Source of the DNA: Oligoflexia bacterium | GTDB lineage: Bacteria > Bdellovibrionota > UBA1018 | Assembly (NCBI GenBank): GCA_903854365.1 | Contig: CAINWE010000096.1 | Location: forward strand, 1-5,702 | Reading direction: 5' to 3' | DNA: 5,702 nt | Part shown: positions 1 to 5,702 of the stretch, in pieces | How positions within the stretch are numbered: position 1 is the first letter of the stretch | How the letters are laid out: every line of letters starts with the position of its first letter | Notes under the pieces: model-generated | What the model saw: the letters and a program-made list of their open reading frames with translations, nothing else | What the model was told of the DNA's origin: nothing | Databases searched by the model: none | Made by a program: the position numbers and the translations under genes

Positions 1-2250
1 GGCAAGATTGATCCCGGCAAGAGTATTGATGCTTACAATCAAGGGCTTCACTTTTACGTTGCCGATACCGTGACAGATTATAAAAAGGCCGTAGAGAAGT
101 TCAGAATTTCCGTCACGCTTGATCCTAACAACGTTAAATCTTTGGCAATGCTGGCTTCTTCTTATTTGAATCTTATTGATTCCTCAAATAAGGATGAAAA
201 TTATTTTGATGTGATTTCACGCCTGATTGAGATGTCTCGATCAAAATCGATCGAGTTACCTGAATCAGTGATCGCAGACGTTGAATTTTATGTTGTTGTC
301 AATAAGGCTGAGGCAGCGCAGAGTCGAATTGTCGAGTATACTAAAACCCACGGCAATTACGGCCCCGAGATGTACTATTATCTGGCGCTTGCTTTCTTTT
401 CTCGCGGGGACTATGTGAACGCTGCTCGTTTTATTGATCAGACCCCCGATAACAAGGTGTTTTCGGCAAAGGTATTTTATCTGAAGGGTCTTATTGCTGA
501 AAAGCTGAAGGACGTTGAGGCTGCGGTCTTACAGTATAACAAAGCGATTTCTTTAAATGCAAATCACGTTAAGTCCAGGCTTCAGCTGTCGTGGATTTTG
601 AGCCGGCAGGGAAAGATCGCTAATGCTGCTGGGCATTTGGGTTATAACCTCAGTCATTCAGGGGGGCTGTCTCCCAGGGAGTTGGGAGAAACCTATTATC
701 TCCACTCTCAGCTCATGTCTTCTCAGGGTGTCTGGACGCGCGCGAATCAGGACATCGAGAGGGCAGTTGAGTTGGAGCCAGAAAATCATACTTACCTGCT
801 TGAGCATTATACCCTAAAGGCCCGGACAGGGAGTTCTATTTCATCGATTCAAGGGCAGGCCCGAATGTATTATTTCTTGGGCGAGGGCGAGAAACTTGTC
901 CAGCTTGGAAGGTATCATGAGGCTTTGACCCTCTTTTTGCAGGCGAGACAGGCCGAGGATCAATCCCCTATTCCATTGGTCAAAATTGGCGATATGTTCA
1001 GCTACTTGCACGACGTTGAGAATGCCCGGAAGAACTATAAATTGGCCGCCGATAGGGCGCCTAATAATATTCAGATTTGGTCTAAGTACATTAAGACGTT
1101 GATTCAGAGTTTTGAATGGGATGAGGCTAAGGCCGCCATGGATCGCTTTCGGCAATTGGATGTCAGCCAAAGTGCTATCGATAAAGCTGCTGCTGACATT
1201 TACCAGCAGCAGGGAAGATATCTAGATGCTCAAGTATTCTATAGGAAGGCGATGGCGCGGCCTTCGATTGATCCGGAAGTTTATATCGCTTATGCGAAGA
1301 GTCTGATGTCCACGAAGAATTTTAAGGATGCACCTTTTTTCTTTGCATTGGCCCTTCGTTTCGATCCGCTGAATGTGGATGCCGTGATTGGTACGGCAAA
1401 GTGCATCGCGGAGACGGAGTCCATAGAGCGGGCTATATCTGCGCTTCAAGATGAGCTCAAGGGAGAAAGTGCAGTGCGCGCCGAATACCTGGCTGCGATC
1501 GCTGAGCTGCAGTTAGCAAAAGGAAGTCTAGAGCAGGCGCAAGAAAATATTCAGCAGGCTATTCAGGCAAATCCGGATTACGCCTATTCTTGGAAGGTTC
1601 AAGCTCAGATTCATGTCAACAGTGAGTTGACGGATCGGCAAGCGCTAGAGAAAGCTTTGCAAGCTTTTAAGTCGTATTCAGATCGAAATCTCTCAGATCC
1701 CTCGGGCTACCTGGAGAGATATAAGATTTTTGTCAAACGGACGGAATTTGTGAAGGCCAGGGCAGAACTGGATAAAATTTATGAGCTTTATCCCAAGTAC
1801 CCCAGCTTGCACTATTATTTAGGTGCCCTTTATGCAGTTCAAGGAAATCATAAAGCAGCCATCCAGGAGTTTAGGCTTGAAATTCAGAACAATTCGATTA
1901 ATTTTCAGGCTCTGCTTGCCTATGGTAGAGAGCTTCTCGAGCTCAACGAGGTGAATGCTGCTCGTGAGGCCTTGGCACAGTTCACTCAAGCGATGCAGCT
2001 TGCACCTAGTTCTGCAGATGCTAAGCAGAATGCTGGCTGGGCGAATTTTAAATTACAGAACTACACAGCAGCGGTGACCTTGATTAAGGAGGCGATCTCA
2101 CTTGACCAAGCTAACCCGGCTCATTACCGGAGGCTAGGCATTGTTTATCGCGATTCTGGAGATGTGACTAGCGCTTGCGCGGCATTTAGGAAGTATATTG
2201 AGATGGAGCCCGATGCTCCTGATCGGGCCTCTTTTCGTTCCTGCTTCTGA
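1..2250 (+). CDS. Large TPR-repeat protein, 5' end outside window
   Basis: The frame is open from base 1, giving 749 codons to a TGA at 2248-2250. A GTG at 70 is only an internal start-like codon, because TPR-like sequence (AYNQGLHFYV..., about codons 11-60) already precedes it, so the gene begins upstream. The protein is built almost entirely of degenerate 34-residue helix-turn-helix TPR units. Clear ones, in window codon numbers, lie near 156-190 (FYLKGLIAEK, AAVLQYNKAISLNAN), 230-260, 292-355 (GRYHEALTLF), 395-425, 490-525 (GSLEQAQENIQQAIQANP), 603-635 (YYLGALYAVQGNHKAAIQEF) and 675-740 (NYTAAVTLIKEAISLD, RRLGIVYRDSGD). No catalytic domain or membrane segment is visible in this part; any signal peptide would be outside. 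TPR arrays scaffold protein-protein contacts, so a role in assembling a complex, possibly at the envelope, is inference only. The gene lies 39 bases before serS on the same strand and may be co-transcribed with it. TPR assignment is strong; specific function is unknown. Confidence 0.88.
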   Translation, partial: GKIDPGKSIDAYNQGLHFYVADTVTDYKKAVEKFRISVTLDPNNVKSLAMLASSYLNLIDSSNKDENYFDVISRLIEMSRSKSIELPESVIADVEFYVVVNKAEAAQSRIVEYTKTHGNYGPEMYYYLALAFFSRGDYVNAARFIDQTPDNKVFSAKVFYLKGLIAEKLKDVEAAVLQYNKAISLNANHVKSRLQLSWILSRQGKIANAAGHLGYNLSHSGGLSPRELGETYYLHSQLMSSQGVWTRANQDIERAVELEPENHTYLLEHYTLKARTGSSISSIQGQARMYYFLGEGEKLVQLGRYHEALTLFLQARQAEDQSPIPLVKIGDMFSYLHDVENARKNYKLAADRAPNNIQIWSKYIKTLIQSFEWDEAKAAMDRFRQLDVSQSAIDKAAADIYQQQGRYLDAQVFYRKAMARPSIDPEVYIAYAKSLMSTKNFKDAPFFFALALRFDPLNVDAVIGTAKCIAETESIERAISALQDELKGESAVRAEYLAAIAELQLAKGSLEQAQENIQQAIQANPDYAYSWKVQAQIHVNSELTDRQALEKALQAFKSYSDRNLSDPSGYLERYKIFVKRTEFVKARAELDKIYELYPKYPSLHYYLGALYAVQGNHKAAIQEFRLEIQNNSINFQALLAYGRELLELNEVNAAREALAQFTQAMQLAPSSADAKQNAGWANFKLQNYTAAVTLIKEAISLDQANPAHYRRLGIVYRDSGDVTSACAAFRKYIEMEPDAPDRASFRSCF

Positions 2251-2289
2251 CTTCATCCGCGGGCGACACTATGGTATGCTAGGAAGCCT

Positions 2290-3633
2290 ATGTTAGATCC
2301 GCGTTATTTTCAGGAAGGTCTGGAAGAGTTAAAAATTGGTCTAAGTAAGCGCAGTGGTGGGGCTGAGTTGGTGGCTCAGGTTGCGCTGCTTTCGCAGAGC
2401 CGTAAGGAGTTAATTCAATCCTCTGATACTCTGAAAGCGCGGCGCAATTTAGTGTCCCAGGAAATCGCTCATCTTAAGGGCCTGGCCAAGTCGAGTCCGC
2501 AGGCGGTTCAAGAGGCCGAGGCTAAGGTTTTGGCGATGCGAGGGGTGGGAGACGAGATTAAGGCCCTTGATGAGAAACTAAAGGAAGTCGAAGAAAATTA
2601 TCAAGCTCTCTCACTCAGGATTCCCAATTTGCCCCATTTGACCGTGCCTGTCGGACACTCCAGCGAGGATAATGTGGAGGTTCGGCGGTGGGGACAGCCT
2701 GGGCAGTTTAGCTTTGAGCCGAAAAGTCACGTGGACCTGGGAGAACAGCTGAAAGTTTTGGATTTTGAGCGTGCAGGGAAAATGGCTGGTGCTCGCTTCG
2801 CTCTTTATCGAGGAGCAGGAGCACGGTTGGAGCGAGCTTTGATTCAGTTGATGCTCGATCTACATACTGCTGAGCATGGCTACCAGGAAGTAATACCACC
2901 ATTTATGGTCAATCGGGCTGCCATGACAGGTACCGGTCAATTGCCAAAATTTGAGGAGGATCTTTTTAAGACCCATGTTGCCGATCGGGAGCTGTTTTTG
3001 ATTCCTACCTCCGAGGTTCCCCTGACGAATCTCTTTAGGGAGGAGATCCTAGAGGCGGATTCCCTGCCCTATTACCTGACGGCGTATTCCCCGTGTTTTC
3101 GGAGTGAAGCGGGCTCTTACGGCAAAGATACGCGTGGTTTGATTCGACTGCACCAGTTTCAGAAGGTTGAGCTCGTGAAGATCGTTGAACCGGAAAGCTC
3201 AGATGAGGAATTAGAGAAGATGGTCGGCAATGCGGAGAAGATTTTGCAACTCCTCGAGCTTCCTTATCGCGTCCTTTTGCTCTGCTCGGGAGATATGGGA
3301 TTCTCTGCAGCGAAGACCTATGATCTTGAAGTTTGGTTACCCAGTCAGGGAGTTTATCGCGAAATTTCCTCGTGTTCGAATTGCCAGGACTTTCAGGCAA
3401 GACGGGCCCAGATTCGATATCGGCCTGAGCCTCAAGCTAAGCCACGGTTGGTGCATACCTTAAATGGCTCGGGATTGGCTGTGGGCAGAACCTTTGTGGC
3501 GATCCTCGAGAACTACCAAGATGCGGAGGGTTCAATTAGGATTCCAAAGGCTTTGCATCCCTATCTGCAGGGTGCCCCCGGTTTTGAACGTCGTGACGGG
3601 GAGCTTTATCTAGTGTCCCAGCAGCATCGTTAA
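2290..3633 (+). CDS. serS: Seryl-tRNA synthetase (SerRS)
   Basis: This 447-residue class II aminoacyl-tRNA synthetase charges tRNA-Ser (and tRNA-Sec where present) with serine in the cytoplasm, through a seryl-adenylate. The length is typical for bacterial SerRS (about 420-430) with a slight excess. Residues 1-110 form the N-terminal antiparallel coiled-coil arm that grips the long variable arm of tRNA-Ser; it is charged and heptad-like (about 30-105). The catalytic core follows. The motif 1 region is near 185-210, the serine-binding TSE is at 240-242 (IPTSEVPLTNLF), motif 2 is at about 270-294 (CFRSEAGSYGKDTRG, then HQFQKVE), and motif 3 is at about 391-401 (NGSGLAVGRT) with its ATP-binding Arg. 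All key motifs look intact. The start is ATG 2290, with AGGA at 2281-2284 five bases upstream. The stop is TAA. A tRNA-Ser gene follows 67 bases downstream, placing enzyme and substrate together. Confidence 0.98.
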   Translation: MLDPRYFQEGLEELKIGLSKRSGGAELVAQVALLSQSRKELIQSSDTLKARRNLVSQEIAHLKGLAKSSPQAVQEAEAKVLAMRGVGDEIKALDEKLKEVEENYQALSLRIPNLPHLTVPVGHSSEDNVEVRRWGQPGQFSFEPKSHVDLGEQLKVLDFERAGKMAGARFALYRGAGARLERALIQLMLDLHTAEHGYQEVIPPFMVNRAAMTGTGQLPKFEEDLFKTHVADRELFLIPTSEVPLTNLFREEILEADSLPYYLTAYSPCFRSEAGSYGKDTRGLIRLHQFQKVELVKIVEPESSDEELEKMVGNAEKILQLLELPYRVLLLCSGDMGFSAAKTYDLEVWLPSQGVYREISSCSNCQDFQARRAQIRYRPEPQAKPRLVHTLNGSGLAVGRTFVAILENYQDAEGSIRIPKALHPYLQGAPGFERRDGELYLVSQQHR

Positions 3634-3641
3634 GTCGTTTC

Positions 3642-3671
3642 TTGCTGCAAACCAGATCAATCCAGTGTAAT
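3642..3671 (+). promoter_or_regulatory. Candidate sigma-70 promoter for tRNA-Ser
   Basis: TTGCTG at 3642-3647 and TGTAAT at 3666-3671 are separated by 18 bases. The -10 box matches TATAAT at five of six positions, while the -35 box keeps only TTG plus weak similarity. Transcription would begin around 3678, leaving a leader of about 23 bases before the tRNA, which suits a 5' leader removed by RNase P. No convincing terminator hairpin separates serS from the tRNA, so read-through from serS is an alternative. Called by eye. Confidence 0.35.
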
Positions 3672-3700
3672 AACAGGGCTCGTTTCGACCAGGTGAGCAA

Positions 3701-3790
3701 GGAGAGATGGCAGAGTGGTCTAATGCATCGGTTTTGAAAACCGAAGTGGGGGTAACTCCACCGGGGGTTCGAATCCCTCTCTCTCCGCCA
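3701..3790 (+). tRNA. tRNA-Ser, anticodon UGA
   Basis: This is a 90-base type II tRNA. The acceptor stem GGAGAGA (3701-3707) pairs with TCTCTCC (3780-3786), followed by discriminator G 3787 and encoded CCA 3788-3790. The anticodon stem TCGGT/ACCGA (3728-3732 and 3740-3744) closes a seven-base loop with anticodon TGA at 3735-3737, reading UCA and, by wobble, other UCN codons. A long variable arm built on GTGG...CCAC (about 3746-3761) is the hallmark of tRNA-Ser. The T arm GGGGG-TTCGAAT-CCCTC (3763-3779) is intact with one G-U pair. All stems are preserved, so the tRNA should work although an integrated element abuts its 3' end. It follows serS on the same strand. Confidence 0.97.
3761..3790. 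other. Presumed attachment site (att) of integrated element, tRNA-Ser 3' end
   Basis: A tyrosine recombinase gene lies immediately beyond the tRNA 3' end, converging on it. Island and phage integrases commonly recombine at the T arm and 3' end of a tRNA gene and restore the tRNA with element-borne sequence. The intact 3' half here would then be one end of the element. I see no second copy of the TTCGAATCCCTC/TCTCCGCCA block elsewhere in the window, so the far end must lie beyond base 5702 or have been lost. The exact crossover bases cannot be set from one junction. Confidence 0.5.
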
Positions 3791-5072
3791 TTATGAAATA
3801 TCCCTTTGACTGCACACTAGATTTTTTTGATCCACCCTCGCTGCAGCCAACCACAGCCAGTTCGGGTTTTTCTACCTTCTTTTCTTTTTCAATTTTTGAT
3901 TCATCGGCTGCGCGACTCCACTGCAAGCGAATGTGCTCCTCGAGAGTTTTGTCGTCAGCGTGTGCGTAGGTCATCACTACTTTCATGTCCTTCACGCCAA
4001 GTTGCTGTTGAGTTGCAATCAAGTTGCCGCCGGTCTTGTTGAAGACGCCTTTTTAGCCGCCATGCATCATCACATGGGTTCCAGTAAATTTAAGTCCCGC
4101 TCTTGCGAAGGCACGATCGTAGGCGTGTTCGATTGCGCGGTACTCGAGGATCTTTCCATTGTGATGAAAGACTAGTTCCTGCATTTTTCCACCTGGGCCC
4201 GGCTTGTAGAGTTTCATCAAGGCTTCAAAAACTTCAGGGTACATGCTCTGCACCTACTTCTCCCCGGGAAGATAAATTGAATTCTTGAACCCCCAGTTCA
4301 ACTCTGTCGAGTACGGCGCTTCTCTTGGCCAATCGATCGAGCGCTGAGCGATGATTTGTGATTTCTCTGGGTGCTCAAAATCAAAACGAATATCTTCCCA
4401 ATGAAGGGCTGCCGTTTCTGAAATGCGATGCGTTTGAAAAAACTGTACCGTCGCAACGATCGGCATTCCAAAACTAACGTGATGATAAGCATCACTATCG
4501 TTGTTGTAGTAATTCAGAATCGTTACAAGCAAAGACAGTTCATGCTCAAACGACTGGCGGTTCTTGTTTTTCATACGCCAACCCGCCGGGTCTTTCAGTT
4601 CATCAAGCCAGCCGTCAATAACGGCAGGTGTCAGTTGATCCATGTTATAATCCAGCAAGCTTCCAAAATGGTGTTTCAGAAGTTTGTTGTACTGGCGAAT
4701 CGTTCCACTCTTCACGGGCGAATAGTGTCTGCGTTGCCAGTCTTCAATCACCTTTCTCAGCTTTGGCTTGGGGTTTTGTTTACGGATTGGAGCAAACGGA
4801 TTTGCTTCAATAGTTCTTCCATCACGCCAGGCTTTTGCCTCTTCTAGCGTAGCAAAGTAACCAGTCACTCTTTCCGAGTTCTCATAGCGTCTTGCCATGT
4901 ACGGCTTACCATCTGTCGATGGCTTAAGTTTTCCGGTTCTCTTATTGAGAACATGAAGACGGCTCACCCGTGGTGTCGACTGAATTGCTTTGTAACAGCG
5001 TTCTTTCTTTTTCTTAGGCTGCTCCTTTGTTCGTGATCCCCGTTTGACCTCGACACCTAGAAAAGGTGCCAA
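3791..5072 (-). pseudogene. Degraded tyrosine recombinase (phage/island integrase)
   Basis: A tyrosine-type site-specific recombinase for the element inserted at tRNA-Ser. One minus-strand frame holds it all. Fragment 1 (5072-4254, 272 codons) carries a basic N-terminus, an arm-binding-like region (about 48-90), a SAM-like core-binding domain (about 104-160), catalytic Arg I in HRISETAALHWED (R216, codon 4427-4425) and probable catalytic Lys in GFKNS (K263). TAG at 4256-4254 interrupts. Fragment 2 (4253-4053) continues MYPEVFEALMKLY up to THVMMHGG, where H-x-x-R reads H-V-M-M, so Arg II is Met (codon 4067-4065). TAA at 4055-4053 interrupts. Fragment 3 resumes as KGVFNKTGGNLIATQQQLG and holds nucleophile Tyr in VVMTYAH (codon 3968-3966), then a Lys/Glu-rich tail. 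The frame has no stop before the tRNA and runs antisense through it to TAG 3722-3720. Two stops plus loss of Arg II indicate an inactive gene. The first codon used here is TTG with no ribosome site, so the true 5' end is probably lost to the adjoining IS. Confidence 0.88.
5052..5070 (+). promoter_or_regulatory. Small hairpin overlapping orfA ribosome site
   Basis: CACCT (5054-5058) pairs with AGGTG (5064-5068) around a five-base loop, and G5052 can also pair with C5070 across one mismatch. The 3' arm contains part of the AAAGG ribosome site (5062-5066) used by ATG 5075. If it folds in RNA it could dampen translation of the transposase, a control seen in several IS elements against read-through transcripts. 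The stem is short, so this is only a suggestion. Confidence 0.25.
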
Positions 5073-5074
5073 AA

Positions 5075-5452
5075 ATGGAAATGGAAAGCAGTCACTCAGG
5101 GGTGAGAAGTCGATTTAGTCGCACTCAAAAAGAGCAAATAATTCAGGAATATAGAGAGCAAGAGATACCCATATCGCAACTTGCTAGAAAAAATGGTATT
5201 CATGCAGTCACTGTTTATCAGTGGATGCGAAATATGACCCAAAACGACGAATCTATTACACCAGCAAAAATTCGAGACCTACTTTCAGAGATTTCAAAAC
5301 TCAAGCTCGAAAACAAGCAATTCAAGTTCAAGGTCGCTGATCTAGCTGTGACCAATGACATCATGGCTGAAGCCATTGAGATTTCAAAAAAAAGAGAACT
5401 TTTGAAGCAGGCCAAATTGCTCGAGAAATCAACGAAAAAAAATTCAAAGTAG
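5075..5452 (+). CDS. IS3-family transposase OrfA (HTH DNA-binding subunit)
   Basis: The product is 125 residues from ATG 5075. This start is preferred because AAAGG (5062-5066) sits eight bases upstream; an in-frame GTG at 5066 and an ATG at 5081 are alternatives. Residues about 15-52 (RTQKEQIIQEYREQ, ISQLARKNGIHAVTVYQWMRN) form the helix-turn-helix of the transposase-8 type that binds the IS terminal repeats. Residues about 64-97 (LLSEISKLKLENKQFKFKVADL) form a leucine-zipper-like coiled coil for multimerisation, as in IS3 OrfA proteins. Alone, OrfA usually acts as a regulator; fused to OrfB by frameshifting it makes the active transposase. The gene ends at TAG 5450-5452, inside the orfB frame. 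Length and architecture are normal and no lesion is visible. It is divergent from the integrase remnant, and the two reading frames overlap by arrangement rather than by biology. Confidence 0.88.
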   Translation: MEMESSHSGVRSRFSRTQKEQIIQEYREQEIPISQLARKNGIHAVTVYQWMRNMTQNDESITPAKIRDLLSEISKLKLENKQFKFKVADLAVTNDIMAEAIEISKKRELLKQAKLLEKSTKKNSK

Positions 5453-5702
5453 CTAAAATTGCCAGGGTTTTCGGTATTCATCGAACCACCTTGTATTTGA
5501 AGAAAGCGGAGCGCTCGATGGTTTATAAAAAACCAGACGATGACCTTGTGCTGTCTGAAATTCAGAAAATTTTGAAAATGAGACCTACGTACGGATATAA
5601 ACGAGTGACGGCTATGATCAATAAGACTCGGATCGAAAATAGCCAAAATAGGCGCAATAAGAAGCGGATATTGCGGGTAATGCAGATGCATGGATTAGTA
5701 TA
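5380..5702 (+). CDS. IS3-family transposase OrfB, N-terminal part, cut by window end
   Basis: The frame opens after a TGA at 5377-5379 and stays open for 107 codons to the window end, in the -1 phase relative to orfA. It encodes a second helix-turn-helix (VAKIARVFGIHRTTLYLKK, about codons 24-42) and then the HTH-21-like region of IS3 transposases (LSEIQKILKMRPTYGYKRV; KKRILRVMQMHGLV). The rve/DDE catalytic core would follow beyond base 5702. No ATG with a ribosome site appears in the overlap (the first in-frame ATG is 5518, past the first HTH). Expression as an OrfAB fusion by -1 frameshifting is therefore expected. DNA cleavage and strand transfer are family knowledge; activity of this copy cannot be judged. 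Confidence 0.82.
5386..5442 (+). other. Programmed -1 frameshift window between orfA and orfB
   Basis: Two runs of eight A lie in the orfA/orfB overlap, at 5386-5393 and 5435-5442. The first is phased as tcA AAA AAA AGA in the orfA frame, an A-AAA-AAA slippery heptamer, and sits just after the orfB-frame TGA at 5377-5379. The second reads acg AAA AAA AAT, with a poorer A-AAA-AAT heptamer. The first is therefore the more likely slip site. No strong downstream hairpin was found by eye. Confidence 0.6.

Larger units (their letters stand above)
5045..5702 (+). mobile_element. IS3-family insertion sequence (IS2-like?), right part outside window
   Basis: The two overlapping transposase frames (orfA, then orfB in the -1 frame) define an IS3-family element. 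The orfB start, with DDDLVLSEIQ, RPTYGYKRV and KKRILRVMQMHGL, resembles the IS2 group by memory of that family; the group is tentative. The right end and the DDE catalytic residues lie beyond the window. The left end is not certain. A TGACCTCGACACC stretch beginning at 5045 looks like an IS3-type terminus (5'-TG...), but without the other end it cannot be confirmed, and the boundary may fall anywhere from about 4990 to 5065. The region is visibly more A+T-rich than serS and the TPR gene, as expected for acquired DNA. Confidence 0.7.

Noticed and set aside
2247..2280. CTGACT (2247-2252), 17 bases, TATGGT (2270-2275), plus TGGTATGCT (2272-2280), as a serS promoter
   Set aside because: Either -10 box would start transcription at about 2282-2287, leaving almost no leader and cutting off the AGGA ribosome site at 2281-2284. 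Co-transcription with the TPR gene is more likely.
3720..3790. Peptide MAEREGFEPP... as a real C-terminal domain or small gene
   Set aside because: It is the antisense translation of tRNA-Ser, a well-known spurious product, and not evidence of a protein domain.
3822..3828. Run of seven T after the tRNA as an intrinsic terminator
   Set aside because: No GC-rich stem precedes it; the adjoining bases do not pair convincingly, so a T tract alone was not called.
4053..4256. In-frame TAG and TAA as evidence of a reassigned genetic code
   Set aside because: serS ends at TAA, the TPR gene at TGA and orfA at TAG, each where the family would end, so the standard code is sufficient.
3827..4847. Plus-strand open frames across the integrase region
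   Set aside because: They lie opposite a frame with clear integrase motifs, have no recognisable domains and no good ribosome sites; they are shadows.
5218..5691. Minus-strand open frame opposite the IS transposase
   Set aside because: It is opposite frames with clear IS3 OrfA/OrfB similarity, is low-complexity and has no recognisable domain.

Overview
The window reads as the edge of a bacterial chromosome's conserved part, followed by a degraded mobile island. Bases 1-3790 hold ordinary chromosomal genes: a long tetratricopeptide-repeat (TPR) protein whose 5' end lies before base 1, seryl-tRNA synthetase (serS), and a tRNA-Ser(UGA) with an encoded CCA. Gene style, moderate GC content and bacterial SerRS motifs indicate a Gram-negative-like bacterium. 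I suspect something near the Bdellovibrionota or former Deltaproteobacteria, but nothing in the sequence proves it.

Directly behind the tRNA 3' end, on the minus strand and pointing towards it, lies a tyrosine recombinase (phage or island integrase). This is the classic arrangement of an element integrated into a tRNA gene. The integrase is dead as written. A single frame runs from about 5072 down to the tRNA with recognisable homology throughout, but it is broken by an in-frame TAG (4256-4254) and an in-frame TAA (4055-4053). The second catalytic arginine (H-x-x-R) has also become Met. No indels are needed to restore it. The frame has no stop of its own before the tRNA and runs antisense through the tRNA gene.

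At the integrase 5' side, from about 5045 to the window end, is an IS3-family insertion sequence, probably IS2-like. It is transcribed divergently, with orfA complete and orfB starting in the -1 frame and cut by the window end. Two runs of eight A lie in the orfA/orfB overlap, as expected for programmed -1 frameshifting. The IS abuts or truncates the integrase start.

Functionally, serS and tRNA-Ser form a synthetase/substrate pair that may be co-expressed. The rest is decayed mobile DNA. I found no new defence system, CRISPR array or other undescribed system. The most interesting points are the integrase decay pattern, the serS/tRNA-Ser/island junction, and the IS frameshift window.
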